Shown: piece by piece, positions 46,239-54,634 of the stretch
How positions within the stretch are numbered: the first letter of the stretch is position 1
Layout: every line of letters begins with the position of its first letter
DNA from: Firmicutes bacterium CAG:95
GTDB lineage: Bacteria > Bacillota > Clostridia > Lachnospirales > Lachnospiraceae
DNA: 64,000 bases
Reading direction: 5' to 3'
Assembly (NCBI GenBank): GCA_000438155.1
Contig: FR902980.1
Span: forward strand, 6,901 to 70,900
Notes under the pieces: generated by a model
The model's input: the letters and a program-made list of their open reading frames with translations, nothing else
Database searches by the model: none
Told to the model about the DNA's origin: nothing
Translations under genes and position numbers: made by a program

Positions 46239-46769
46239 ATGCAGCAAATTGAGTTATCAGCAGGAAAAGACACGGAAAGTGTCTATCAGCTCATTGGGAG
46301 TCTGATGCAGAACAACAGAGAATTTCAGGTGGTCATTACCGTACCGTCCATAAGGGGAGAAGAGGAGAATACTCTGGATTTACAGAAAATCAATGCTGTT
46401 GCAGCACCGGAAGAGAAGAATTATGATTTGGAGCAGGATGTAACGGATATGATCCATGAGATCGGCGTTCCGGCACATATTAAGGGCTATCAGTATCTGC
46501 GTGAAGCCATTATGATGTCTGTGGAGGATTCAGAAATGATGGGTTCCATTACGAAGATTCTGTATCCTACCATTGCCAAAAAGTACCGTACAACAGCAAG
46601 CCGTGTGGAACGGGCCATCCGTCATGCAATTGAAGTGGCATGGAACCGGGGCAGAATGGAAACCCTGGATGACATGTTCGGATATACGATTAATACCGGG
46701 AAAGGAAAGCCGACGAATTCGGAGTTCATTGCACTCATTGCAGATAAAATCCGGCTGAAGTACCGTTGA
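46239..46769 (+). CDS. Spo0A-type DNA-binding domain protein lacking the receiver domain
   Basis: It has 176 residues, against about 260-270 for Spo0A. Residues 65-176 are an intact Spo0A C-terminal domain ([37 protein letters not shown] with the recognition helix, FGYTI and [14 protein letters not shown]). Residues 1-64 do not resemble a CheY fold and contain no phosphorylatable Asp motif; there is no room upstream (142 bases) for one. AAAAAGGAG precedes the ATG, and the gene has its own sigma-A promoter. It occupies the canonical spo0A place after recN-spoIVB. It should bind 0A-box-like DNA without phosphorelay control, as competitor, constitutive regulator or remnant. A full spo0A may exist elsewhere. 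Confidence 0.9.
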   Translation: MQQIELSAGKDTESVYQLIGSLMQNNREFQVVITVPSIRGEEENTLDLQKINAVAAPEEKNYDLEQDVTDMIHEIGVPAHIKGYQYLREAIMMSVEDSEMMGSITKILYPTIAKKYRTTASRVERAIRHAIEVAWNRGRMETLDDMFGYTINTGKGKPTNSEFIALIADKIRLKYR

Positions 46770-46798
46770 AATATTTTATACTGTTCTGTTTTTTCTGA

Positions 46799-46849
46799 AA
46801 TGCGACTGTGTTGGGAATGCAGCTGTGCGTGGAATGCGACTGTGGAAAA
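46799..46849 (+). repeat. Three tandem 17-base repeats before glgA
   Basis: Units begin at 46799, 46816 and 46833: AATGCGACTGTGTTGGG, AATGCAGCTGTGCGTGG, AATGCGACTGTGGAAAA. They lie between the spo0A-like gene and glgA, about 70 bases before the glgA start. Confidence 0.7.
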
Positions 46850-46916
46850 TTCTGCTTTTATTGATGGTAAGGATGTTGTATAATTATTATTAATAATGGC
46901 TATTGGGAGGTTCGTG

Positions 46917-48362
46917 ATGAAAAAAATTCTTTTTGTCGCATCAGAAGGTGTTCCATTTATTAAAACGGGTGGATTGGCAGATGTTGTCGGATCATTGCCG
47001 AAGTGCATTGATAAACAATACTTTGACGTACGTGTGATACTTCCGAAATATACCTGCATGAAACAGGAAATGAAGGATAAGCTCACTTATGTCACCCATT
47101 TTTATATGGACTTTCATTGGAAAAACGAATATGTGGGAATACTTACCGCAGAAGTGGATGGTGTAAAGTACTATTTCATTGATAATGAAATGTATTTTGG
47201 AGGCTTTAAGCCGTATGGGGACAATGCCTTATATGAGATTGAGAAGTTTGCTTTTTTCTCCAAGGCAGCATTATCCATTCTGCCGATTATTGATTTTAAA
47301 CCGGATCTGATTCACTGCCATGACTGGCAGACAGGTCTGATTCCGGTATACCTAAAGGAACGTTTCCAGGGAAATGATTTTTACCGGGGGATTAAAACGG
47401 TTATGACCATTCACAATCTGAAGTTCCAGGGTAAATGGAGCATTGATGAGGTGAAGGATATTACGGGACTTCCGGATTACTTCTTTACACCGGATAAGCT
47501 GGAATCCTACAAGGATGCGAACCTGTTAAAGGGCGGCATCGTATATGCGGATGCCATTACAACGGTCAGTGAGACCTATGCCGAAGAGATTAAGACGGAG
47601 TTCTATGGTGAGCATCTGGATGGCCTGCTCCGTGCAAGAAGCAAGGATCTGCGCGGAATAGTAAACGGCATTGACTATGACGATTTCAATCCGGAAACGG
47701 ATAAGAATATTCCATATCCTTATAATGCAGTGAACTTCCGCAAGGAAAAGGTAAAAAATAAGAGAGCACTTCAGGAAGAGCTTGGACTTGAAAAGGACGA
47801 TAAGAAGATGATGATTGGTATTGTTTCACGGCTTACCGATCAGAAGGGCTTCGATCTGATTGCCTATGTTATGGATGAGCTCTGCCAGGATGAGGTGCAG
47901 ATTGTGGTATTAGGTACCGGTGAAGAACGGTACGAGAACATGTTCCGTCACTTTGACTGGAAGTATAACAACAAGGTATCTGCGAATATTTATTATTCTG
48001 ATCAGTTGTCCCATAAGATTTATGCAGCAGCGGATGCATTCTTAATGCCGTCCCTGTTTGAACCCTGTGGCTTAAGCCAGTTAATGAGTTTACGTTACGG
48101 AACCATTCCGATTGTGCGTGAGACAGGAGGACTTAAGGATACCGTAGAGCCGTATAATGAATACGAAAGCAGGGGAACAGGCTTTTCCTTTACGAATTAT
48201 AATGCTCATGAGATGTTATCCACCATCCGTTATGCAGAGAAGATCTATTACGATAAGAAGCGTGAGTGGAATAAGATGGTGGATCGCGCGATGGCAGCCG
48301 ATTTCTCATGGCATGTATCTGCACAGAAGTATCAGGAGATGTACGACTGGCTGATTGGTTAG
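46917..48362 (+). CDS. glgA: Glycogen synthase (ADP-glucose, GT5)
   Basis: Extends alpha-1,4-glucan from ADP-glucose. It has 481 residues, normal for bacterial GlgA. The N-terminal KTGGLADVVGSLPK is the ADP-glucose-binding signature; HCHDWQTGLIPVYL and the C-terminal FEPCGLSQLMSLRYGT complete the GT-B fold. The ATG lies 6 bases after GGGAGG; an in-frame ATG 21 bases upstream precedes that site. TATAAT at 46879 may be its -10 box but the -35 is poor. Other glycogen genes (glgB, glgC, glgD) are not in the window. Confidence 0.96.
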   Translation: MKKILFVASEGVPFIKTGGLADVVGSLPKCIDKQYFDVRVILPKYTCMKQEMKDKLTYVTHFYMDFHWKNEYVGILTAEVDGVKYYFIDNEMYFGGFKPYGDNALYEIEKFAFFSKAALSILPIIDFKPDLIHCHDWQTGLIPVYLKERFQGNDFYRGIKTVMTIHNLKFQGKWSIDEVKDITGLPDYFFTPDKLESYKDANLLKGGIVYADAITTVSETYAEEIKTEFYGEHLDGLLRARSKDLRGIVNGIDYDDFNPETDKNIPYPYNAVNFRKEKVKNKRALQEELGLEKDDKKMMIGIVSRLTDQKGFDLIAYVMDELCQDEVQIVVLGTGEERYENMFRHFDWKYNNKVSANIYYSDQLSHKIYAAADAFLMPSLFEPCGLSQLMSLRYGTIPIVRETGGLKDTVEPYNEYESRGTGFSFTNYNAHEMLSTIRYAEKIYYDKKREWNKMVDRAMAADFSWHVSAQKYQEMYDWLIG

Positions 48363-48388
48363 AGAGTTTTTTATGTTGTATAGAAGAA

Positions 48389-48420
48389 ATGTAAACCATG
48401 CTTCAAAAACTGGTTGACAA
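48389..48420 (+). promoter_or_regulatory. BirA (biotin repressor) operator overlapping the bioY promoter
   Basis: ATGTAAACC, a 14-base spacer, then GGTTGACAA: near-perfect inverted halves that match the known BirA site of bacteria with a DNA-binding BirA (TTGTWAACC-N14-16-GGTTWACAA). The right half contains the TTGACA -35 box, so bound BirA would block polymerase. Confidence 0.85.
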
Positions 48421-48442
48421 TTATCTTTTGCCATGCTATTCT
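48414..48442 (+). promoter_or_regulatory. Sigma-A promoter of bioY
   Basis: TTGACA, a 17-base spacer and TATTCT. A second inverted repeat, GCTATTCT (48435-48442) with AGAATAGC (48455-48462), covers the -10 box and start region. Confidence 0.85.
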
Positions 48443-48484
48443 GACAAAGGCTAAAGAATAGCCGGAAAGGTATGGTTTTATAAG

Positions 48485-49036
48485 ATGACAAACAAATTTA
48501 AGACAATTGACATGGTTTACATTGCCGTATTTGCAGTACTGATTGCAATCTGTTCCTGGATTTCAATTCCGACAACAGTTCCCTTTACCCTTCAGACCTT
48601 TGCAGTATTTCTTGCAGTAGGTGTGCTCGGTGGTAAGCGCGGAAGTCTGTCCGTACTGATTTATATTCTGCTTGGTGCAGTCGGTATTCCGGTATTTGCC
48701 GGTTTCTCCGGTGGATTTGGAATTCTGCTTGGCCAGACCGGTGGGTATATTGTCGGCTTTTTATTTTCTGCATTATTAATGTGGCTGATGGAAGCGCTTC
48801 TTGGAAAGAAGACCTGGGTATTGGGATTATCCATGGTTCTTGGTCTGATTGTATGCTATGCGATCGGAACCGTATGGTTTATGGTGGTTTATGCCAGAAA
48901 TTCCGGAGCAGTAGGGCTTGCAACAGTACTTGGCTGGTGTGTCATTCCTTTTATTATTCCGGATCTGATTAAGATTGTACTGGCACTTGCTTTAAGCAAG
49001 AGACTTGGTAAGGCGCTGAAGCTGAATGAGAACTAA
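48485..49036 (+). CDS. bioY: Biotin transporter BioY (ECF S component)
   Basis: Integral membrane biotin-binding subunit that works with a shared ECF module (EcfA1A2T). It has 183 residues, about six membrane segments, with the family motifs ISIPTTVPFTLQTFAVFLAV, SVLIYILLGAVGIPVFAGF and GGFGILLGQTGGYIVGF. AAAGG precedes the ATG. The BirA operator upstream supports biotin as substrate. No biotin synthesis genes are near, so the cell may depend on uptake. It overlaps the next gene by 11 bases. Confidence 0.95.
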   Translation: MTNKFKTIDMVYIAVFAVLIAICSWISIPTTVPFTLQTFAVFLAVGVLGGKRGSLSVLIYILLGAVGIPVFAGFSGGFGILLGQTGGYIVGFLFSALLMWLMEALLGKKTWVLGLSMVLGLIVCYAIGTVWFMVVYARNSGAVGLATVLGWCVIPFIIPDLIKIVLALALSKRLGKALKLNEN

Positions 49037-49433
49037 GAGGAAGGAACCTGAAATAGTACACCGCATCCGGCCCCATCATGGAATGTGCCTTTATTTCTTC
49101 GAAGGGAAGGGGTATAGCAGCACTTTTTCCGAACATATGGCGCAGGTGAAGGAAGAACTTCTTCAAAATAATGGAGAAGCTTTGCTGGAGCTGGTAACCA
49201 GGACCGATGACATCTGCAGTGCCTGTCCTCACAACCTGAACGGGAACTGTGAGACCTATGGAAAGGTGAACGCTTATGATGCCGGTGTGTTGGCATATTG
49301 TGGTCTGGAAAGTGGTCAGAAGCTGTCATTTCATGAATTGGAGGCTTTGGTGGAAACAAGAATCCTGCATGCGGGACACGGCAGAGAAATCTGCGGGGAC
49401 TGTGAATGGAGCAGCATCTGTCATAAAGGATGA
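49026..49433 (+). CDS. DUF1284 cysteine-rich protein
   Basis: It has 135 residues of unknown function. The N-terminal RIRPHHGMCLYFFEGKGYS is the DUF1284 signature. Two Cys clusters follow (CSACPHNLNGNC at about 63-74 and CGDCEWSSIC near the C-terminus) that could hold an iron-sulfur cluster or zinc. It overlaps bioY by 11 bases and so is probably expressed with it, but no biotin role is known to me. A terminator follows at 49458. Confidence 0.82.
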   Translation: MRTKRKEPEIVHRIRPHHGMCLYFFEGKGYSSTFSEHMAQVKEELLQNNGEALLELVTRTDDICSACPHNLNGNCETYGKVNAYDAGVLAYCGLESGQKLSFHELEALVETRILHAGHGREICGDCEWSSICHKG

Positions 49434-49457
49434 TCAGGAAGAATAAAGTGATACGGT

Positions 49458-49493
49458 CAGGGAGGCGGAAGTAGTGATCCGCCCCCTGTTTTT
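49458..49493 (+). terminator. Rho-independent terminator of bioY-DUF1284
   Basis: CAGGGAGGCGGA pairs with TCCGCCCCCTG (one bulge), then TTTTT. Confidence 0.8.
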
Positions 49494-49586
49494 GCTTTGT
49501 AATGGGGATTGCTGTGCAATAAAACAGGTTGACGGTTTGTTCCCTGAAACGTATAATAAACTTGTAATTTTGGGAGCGTTAAACGA

Positions 49587-51443
49587 ATGCCGAATAACAA
49601 GAAAAAAGATGGACTGATTATGCAGGCGGGGATTCTGGCCGTAGCCGGAATCATTGTCCGTATCATCGGGCTTTTGTATAACACACCTTTAACGAATATT
49701 ATCGGGGATGAAGGATTTGGATACTACAGCAATGCCTATACGGCATACAGTATCGTCCTTCTGATTTCTTCCTATAGTATTCCGTCAGCCGTATCGAAGG
49801 TCATCGCACAGAAGCTCGCCAAAAGAGAATATCGGAATGCACACCGGATTTTTCAGTGTGCATTGATTTATGTGCTGGTAGTCGGTGGAATTGCCAGCTT
49901 ATTTGTGTTTTTCTTTGCATCATATATGGTAGACCTCGGGGGCTCGGTACTGCCTCTCCGGATTCTGGCACCAACCATATTCTTCAGCGGTATCCTTGGC
50001 GTATTCCGCGGATATTTTCAGGCACACAAATCCATGGTTCAGACCTCCGTTTCGCAGATTTTGGAGCAGATTGTGAATGCCGGAGTCAGTGTCCTGATGG
50101 CATATCTCCTTGTCCGGATGGTAAAGGGAGAGAGTGAAACCACACAGGCTTCCTTCGGCGCTGCAGGAGGCACGATTGGTACGGGGGCAGGGGTCGTTTT
50201 CGCTTTACTTTTTATGATGGGCGTGTATGCGCTCAATAAGGGTATGATCCATCGGCAGATTGACCGGGATAAGACGATTCATGAGGATTCCCGTAAAGAA
50301 ATTTTCAAGATGATTATTATGGTGGTGACACCGTTTATCTTAAGTACAGCAATTTATAATATCAATACCTTCCTGGATCAGAAGATTTACCAGATGATTT
50401 CCCTTACAATCCAGCAGAAGACAGAAGCAGCAGTATCCTTTGATTTAAGTGCGATGGCGAAGGCTACGAAGCTTGCCAATATTCCGATTGCGCTTGCAAG
50501 TGCGATGGCTACGGCACTGATCCCCGGTATTTCCAGTGACTTTGCACGTGGAGATCTTGAGGGCGCAAAGAGTAAGGTGTCACGTTCCGTAAAGGTAACG
50601 ATGTTTATTTCCATTCCGGCAGCCGTGGGAATGGGAGTGCTCAGCCGGCCCTGTGTGCAGGTGATTTTCCACCAGAAGGCATCCCTGGATATTTCTGCAG
50701 CCATGCTTGCCGTATTAGCAGTTACAATTATGTTATACGGATTATCCACCCTTACCCAGGCAGTTTTGCAGTCGATCGGTAAGATGAATACACCGATCAT
50801 CAATGCATTGCTTGCATTGATCATTCATGCGGTCATCATGGTGCTTGGCATGGTTTATCTTGCGCCTGAATGGGGATTGTACTGCTATGCAGGCTCCAGT
50901 GTTATTTATGCATTCCTCCTATGTATCTTTAATGGAATTTCCGTGCGTAAGCATTTGAAATATAAGCAGGAAGTAGACCGTACCTTTATCCGGCCGATCC
51001 TTTGCTCCATTTTAATGGGAGCAGTGGCCTATGGAACCTACTTCGGACTCTATCAGCTGCTCCCCATTAACCTGGTGTGTCTGGCTGTTGCAATCGGGCT
51101 GGCCTGTGCGGTATATTTTGTGCTGGTGATCCGGTGGAGAGCCATTACGGAAGAGGAGATGAAGGGCCTGCCCAAGGGAACACTTCTTATTAAAATTGCG
51201 AAGAAGACCCACCTGTTAAAACCGGAAGCGCCTGTTGATTCATTGGCTAATGCAAAGCCCGGAAAAATACGGGCAAAGAAATCAGCAAAGAAATCGAAGA
51301 CATCAGCAGAACGCGCCAAAGCACAAAACAGTAAAATACAAAATAGTAAAATACAGGGAGAGAAAGAATACAGAAAGAATAAAAAAGTGCCGGAAGCAAC
51401 GCTCCCGACACCGGAGGATGAGGGTTACTGGCTGGACGATTAA
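49587..51443 (+). CDS. MOP-superfamily lipid flippase (SpoVB/YtgP-like)
   Basis: Polytopic membrane protein of 618 residues, about 14 membrane segments, that belongs to the polysaccharide/lipid-linked precursor exporters. The N-terminus (GILAVAGIIVRIIGLLYNTP and GFGYYSNAYTAYSIVLLISS) is typical of the SpoVB and YtgP (MurJ-like) branch, so lipid II or a related precursor is the likely cargo. Which paralogue it is cannot be told here. The C-terminal ~70 residues form a basic Lys/Ala/Ser-rich cytoplasmic tail (KKSAKKSKTSAERAK) not needed for transport. It ends against the convergent rqcH gene. Confidence 0.86.
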   Translation: MPNNKKKDGLIMQAGILAVAGIIVRIIGLLYNTPLTNIIGDEGFGYYSNAYTAYSIVLLISSYSIPSAVSKVIAQKLAKREYRNAHRIFQCALIYVLVVGGIASLFVFFFASYMVDLGGSVLPLRILAPTIFFSGILGVFRGYFQAHKSMVQTSVSQILEQIVNAGVSVLMAYLLVRMVKGESETTQASFGAAGGTIGTGAGVVFALLFMMGVYALNKGMIHRQIDRDKTIHEDSRKEIFKMIIMVVTPFILSTAIYNINTFLDQKIYQMISLTIQQKTEAAVSFDLSAMAKATKLANIPIALASAMATALIPGISSDFARGDLEGAKSKVSRSVKVTMFISIPAAVGMGVLSRPCVQVIFHQKASLDISAAMLAVLAVTIMLYGLSTLTQAVLQSIGKMNTPIINALLALIIHAVIMVLGMVYLAPEWGLYCYAGSSVIYAFLLCIFNGISVRKHLKYKQEVDRTFIRPILCSILMGAVAYGTYFGLYQLLPINLVCLAVAIGLACAVYFVLVIRWRAITEEEMKGLPKGTLLIKIAKKTHLLKPEAPVDSLANAKPGKIRAKKSAKKSKTSAERAKAQNSKIQNSKIQGEKEYRKNKKVPEATLPTPEDEGYWLDD

Positions 51444-51480
51444 GAATATTCCGGATGATCCTGTGAGGGATGAAACTGAT

Positions 51481-53238
51481 TCATTCATCCACCAGAGTCA
51501 GTCTGGAAATATCTGCATCAATCAACATTGAATAATTGGTATAATATACTACAAAGCCTGGTTTCGCACCACCGGGCTTTTTTATGTTTTTTTTCTGGAG
51601 GTAGTCAACCTCAATTTTGGACTGACCCTTTGCCTTGGAATAAAAGGCAGCAAGGCGGGCGGCATCTTCATAGGTGGCATCGGTGAGCTCCCGTCCTTCG
51701 CATTTTACAATGACGTGGGAGCCTGGTCTGCCCTTCGCATGGAACCACCAGTCATTGCCGGTTGCAAACTGGAAGGTCAGTTCATCGTTCTGGAAATTGT
51801 TTTTGCCAACATAAATATGGAAGCCGTCCGGATTGACATAGTGAAGCGGATGGCTCTTGAAGCGGGCTTTTTTCGCATTCCCTTTCCGACGGATATAACC
51901 GCTTTCCATCATTTCTTCCCTGATCTGTGCAAGGTCATCCTCAGATTGTGCAATATCGAGCGCATTCTGGATGGATTCCAGATGATCAATCTCGTCCCTG
52001 ACTTCGACCGTAAGCCTGGAGAGTGCTTCGCAGGTACGTTTCAGTTTCCCGTATTTATCAAAATATTTCTTACTGTTTTCAATCGGTGTAAGCTGCGGAT
52101 CAAGCGGAATCGTGATCATTTCATTGGTATAGTAATTTAACGCTTCCATGGACCTGCTTCCGGGGGCAACGTGATAACCATAGGTGTTGATCAGTTCACC
52201 ATAAACCTTATATTTGTCTTTCTTTTCGGTATCCTTCATCTGGTGAAGCTGCAGATCGTATTTCTTAACATCACGCTCTAAAATGGTCTGCACGATCTTA
52301 CGCAGATCCACGGAACGCTGGCGGATCCTGGTGTAAGTGTTTTTCTCCGCATAATAATGCTCTAACAGTTCGCTCATGGAGGAAAAGGAGGTACATTCTT
52401 CCTTCGGGTAGCTTAAAAGCGGCAGAGCGGAAAATTCCACCGGTCTGCCGTTTTCATAGACAATAACCGGTGCAAAATCGGCATCCTTAATGCGCTGCAT
52501 GGATGCGGAAAAGGCATCATATAACCGGGTGAGTGCATTTTGCCCTTCGGAAGAAGCAGTGAAGTATTCGGTAGGAAGATCTCCGTCCACACCGACTTCA
52601 TAGCATAATTCCTGTGCAAAGAACGGAGAGAGTCCCGTGAAGTTACAATAGATTGCTTTATGGGCAGGAAGCGCCTTTGACAGGAAACGTTTACAAAAAG
52701 TTTCCTTTGTAACAGTAAGAGGATCGGCCTTGTCCTGCGTTTCCGGAATGAAATAATCGCGTCCCGGAAGAACCTCGCGGACAGAACTGACCATACCGGA
52801 AATATGCTTGATGCTGTCGATGATTTTATTGTCTTCATTCACGAAGATGATGTTGCTGTGCTTTCCCATCAGCTCAATAATCAGACGTTTGTGACAAAGG
52901 TCGCCCATGTCGTTGTAATGCTCTACATGAAGCTCAATAATACGTTCTAAGCCCGGCTGGGTGATTCCAGTAATCCTGCCATTTTGTAAATGCTTGCGCA
53001 AAAGCATGGTAAAGCTCGGGGCAGTCATCGGGCTTGGTTTGTTCTGACTGGTAAAATAAGTAAGCGGAAGGGAAGCGTCTGCAGAAAGCAAAAGGCGTTT
53101 CTGTCCTCCGTCTGTGGTCTTTAAGGTGATGATCAGCTCGTCACTTTCAGGCTGTGCAATTTTATAGATCCGGCTGTTTAACAGATCTTTTTTTAATTCT
53201 GCTGCAACGGCAGCAACGGTAATTCCATCAAATGCCAT
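51481..53238 (-). CDS. rqcH: RqcH, ribosome quality control NFACT protein
   Basis: Binds 50S subunits with stalled peptidyl-tRNA and adds C-terminal Ala tails for degradation; older name fibronectin-binding protein. It has 585 residues. NFACT-N opens with MAFDGITVAAVAAELK, has SFTMLLRKHL and ELMGKHSNIIFV; coiled coils occupy about 270-440; NFACT-R (about 450-565) has DWWFHAKGRPGSHVIVK and KPGGAKPGFVVYYTN. The DR motif of Bacillus RqcH (Asp97-Arg98) reads Glu98-Arg99 here (GLERII). The start is ATG at 53238 after AGGAG; upstream in-frame codons were rejected. It is the only minus-strand gene in the window. Confidence 0.94.
   Translation of the reverse strand: MAFDGITVAAVAAELKKDLLNSRIYKIAQPESDELIITLKTTDGGQKRLLLSADASLPLTYFTSQNKPSPMTAPSFTMLLRKHLQNGRITGITQPGLERIIELHVEHYNDMGDLCHKRLIIELMGKHSNIIFVNEDNKIIDSIKHISGMVSSVREVLPGRDYFIPETQDKADPLTVTKETFCKRFLSKALPAHKAIYCNFTGLSPFFAQELCYEVGVDGDLPTEYFTASSEGQNALTRLYDAFSASMQRIKDADFAPVIVYENGRPVEFSALPLLSYPKEECTSFSSMSELLEHYYAEKNTYTRIRQRSVDLRKIVQTILERDVKKYDLQLHQMKDTEKKDKYKVYGELINTYGYHVAPGSRSMEALNYYTNEMITIPLDPQLTPIENSKKYFDKYGKLKRTCEALSRLTVEVRDEIDHLESIQNALDIAQSEDDLAQIREEMMESGYIRRKGNAKKARFKSHPLHYVNPDGFHIYVGKNNFQNDELTFQFATGNDWWFHAKGRPGSHVIVKCEGRELTDATYEDAARLAAFYSKAKGQSKIEVDYLQKKNIKKPGGAKPGFVVYYTNYSMLIDADISRLTLVDE
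51555..51583 (+). terminator. Possible + strand terminator lying inside the 3' end of rqcH
   Basis: AGCCTGGT pairs with ACCGGGCT (one wobble) around TTCGCACC, then TTTTTT, 112 bases after the flippase stop. On the minus strand it encodes the conserved KPGGAKPG, so it may be coincidence. Confidence 0.4.
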
Positions 53239-53365
53239 GTTGTACTCCTGTGTTTTTAGGTTTTGGTGATAATAAATCCGAATAGTTGTGTGGTTGTAAG
53301 TGTTCAGTGCCGACACAGTTACGTGTGATTTAAAATAAAGGCCGCAGTATTTCCCGGCTCGTTAG

Positions 53366-53393
53366 AGTATAGCATATTCAGGGAAGATCTTAA
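53366..53393 (-). promoter_or_regulatory. Possible sigma-A promoter of rqcH
   Basis: Read on the minus strand: TTAAGA, a 16-base spacer and TATACT. The leader to the start codon would be about 120 bases. Confidence 0.35.
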
Positions 53394-53414
53394 AGTGGTT
53401 TTATTGAGAAAGCC

Positions 53415-53443
53415 TTGACGGAAAGCACACGTTCACCTATAAT
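53415..53443 (+). promoter_or_regulatory. Sigma-A promoter of yicC-remA-gmk-rpoZ
   Basis: TTGACG, a 17-base spacer and TATAAT, 42 bases before the yicC start; divergent to rqcH. Confidence 0.85.
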
Positions 53444-53484
53444 ATTTAGGTGTGTATTGGACGTTACGAAAGAAGGGAAAAACC

Positions 53485-54363
53485 ATGATTAAGAGCATGA
53501 CCGGTTTCGGCAGATGCGAGGTTCAGGAAGCGGACCGTAAGATTACGGTTGAGATGAAGTCCGTGAATCACCGTTATCTGGATGTAAACATTAAGATGCC
53601 CAAGAAGCTTAATTTCTTCGAGGCAGCAATGCGCAATGAGTTAAAGAATTATATCCAGCGCGGCAAGGTGGATATTTTTATCACCTATGAAGATTACACG
53701 GAGTCCAATGTCTGCGTCAAGTACAATAAGGAGCTTGCAGCAGAATACCTGAAATACCTGAATCAGATGTCAGAGGAATTCGGTCTTGACAATGATATTC
53801 GTGTATCCGCATTATCCAGATATCCGGAAATCTTTACCATGGAAGAACAGACCATTGATGAGGAAGCATTGTGGCAGTTACTTGACCGTGCCATTAAGGG
53901 GGCAGCGGAAGGCTTCGTAGAAACCAGAATCAAAGAGGGTGAGAACCTGAAAAATGATCTGTGCGAGAAGCTTGACGGCATGCTTGCCCATGTGGACTTT
54001 ATCACAGAGCGGTCTCCCGAAATTATTGCAGAATATAAGCAGAAGCTGACGGATAAGGTGAAGGAACTGTTAGAAGATACCAAGATTGACGAAAGCCGCC
54101 TGCTCATGGAAGTTACCATTTTTGCAGATAAGGTGTGCGTGGATGAAGAACTGGTGCGCTTAAGAAGCCATATTGAGGCAACGAAGGATGCCCTTATAAA
54201 AGGGGGAAGCATCGGACGGAAGCTTGATTTTATTGCGCAGGAAATGAACCGTGAGGCGAATACCATTTTGTCCAAATCAAGTGATCTTGAGATTTCCAAC
54301 CGCGCGATTGAATTAAAGACTGAAATTGAGAAGGTGCGCGAGCAGATTCAGAATATTGAGTAA
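53485..54363 (+). CDS. yicC: YicC/YloC family endoribonuclease
   Basis: It has 292 residues. The N-terminal MIKSMTGFGRCE and SVNHRYLDVNIKMPK, and the C-terminal FIAQEMNREANTILSKS, are the family signatures. YicC proteins were recently shown to cut RNA. It leads the conserved yloC-remA-gmk-rpoZ set of Firmicutes. The start is ATG after AGAAGGGA; an upstream in-frame GTG was rejected. Confidence 0.94.
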   Translation: MIKSMTGFGRCEVQEADRKITVEMKSVNHRYLDVNIKMPKKLNFFEAAMRNELKNYIQRGKVDIFITYEDYTESNVCVKYNKELAAEYLKYLNQMSEEFGLDNDIRVSALSRYPEIFTMEEQTIDEEALWQLLDRAIKGAAEGFVETRIKEGENLKNDLCEKLDGMLAHVDFITERSPEIIAEYKQKLTDKVKELLEDTKIDESRLLMEVTIFADKVCVDEELVRLRSHIEATKDALIKGGSIGRKLDFIAQEMNREANTILSKSSDLEISNRAIELKTEIEKVREQIQNIE

Positions 54364-54373
54364 GAGGTGTCCT

Positions 54374-54634
54374 TTGAACAGTTTGATTCATATTGGATTT
54401 GGGAATATTGTGAATGCAGGCAAGATCATAGCAGTGGTAAGTCCGGATTCCGCACCGGTGAAGCGTATGGTGCAGAAGGCGAGGGAACTTGGAACGGCAA
54501 TTGATGCCACGCAGGGACGTAAAACAAAATCCGTTCTCGTAATGGAAAACAGCCAGCTTGTTTTATCCGCGCTGCTGCCGGAAACCATTGCACAGAGAGC
54601 GCAGGCAGAAAGCAGAGATGATGATGAAGCGTAA
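54374..54634 (+). CDS. remA: RemA-like DUF370 DNA-binding regulator
   Basis: It has 86 residues. In Bacillus RemA activates biofilm-matrix and osmoprotection genes as a DNA-binding oligomer. Landmarks HIGFGNIVNAGKIIAVVSPD and SAPVKRMVQKARELG match closely. I start at the TTG at 54374 (NSLIHIGFG follows), 7 bases after AGAGGTG; an earlier ATG lies inside yicC and adds unrelated residues. It overlaps gmk. Confidence 0.9.
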   Translation: MNSLIHIGFGNIVNAGKIIAVVSPDSAPVKRMVQKARELGTAIDATQGRKTKSVLVMENSQLVLSALLPETIAQRAQAESRDDDEA

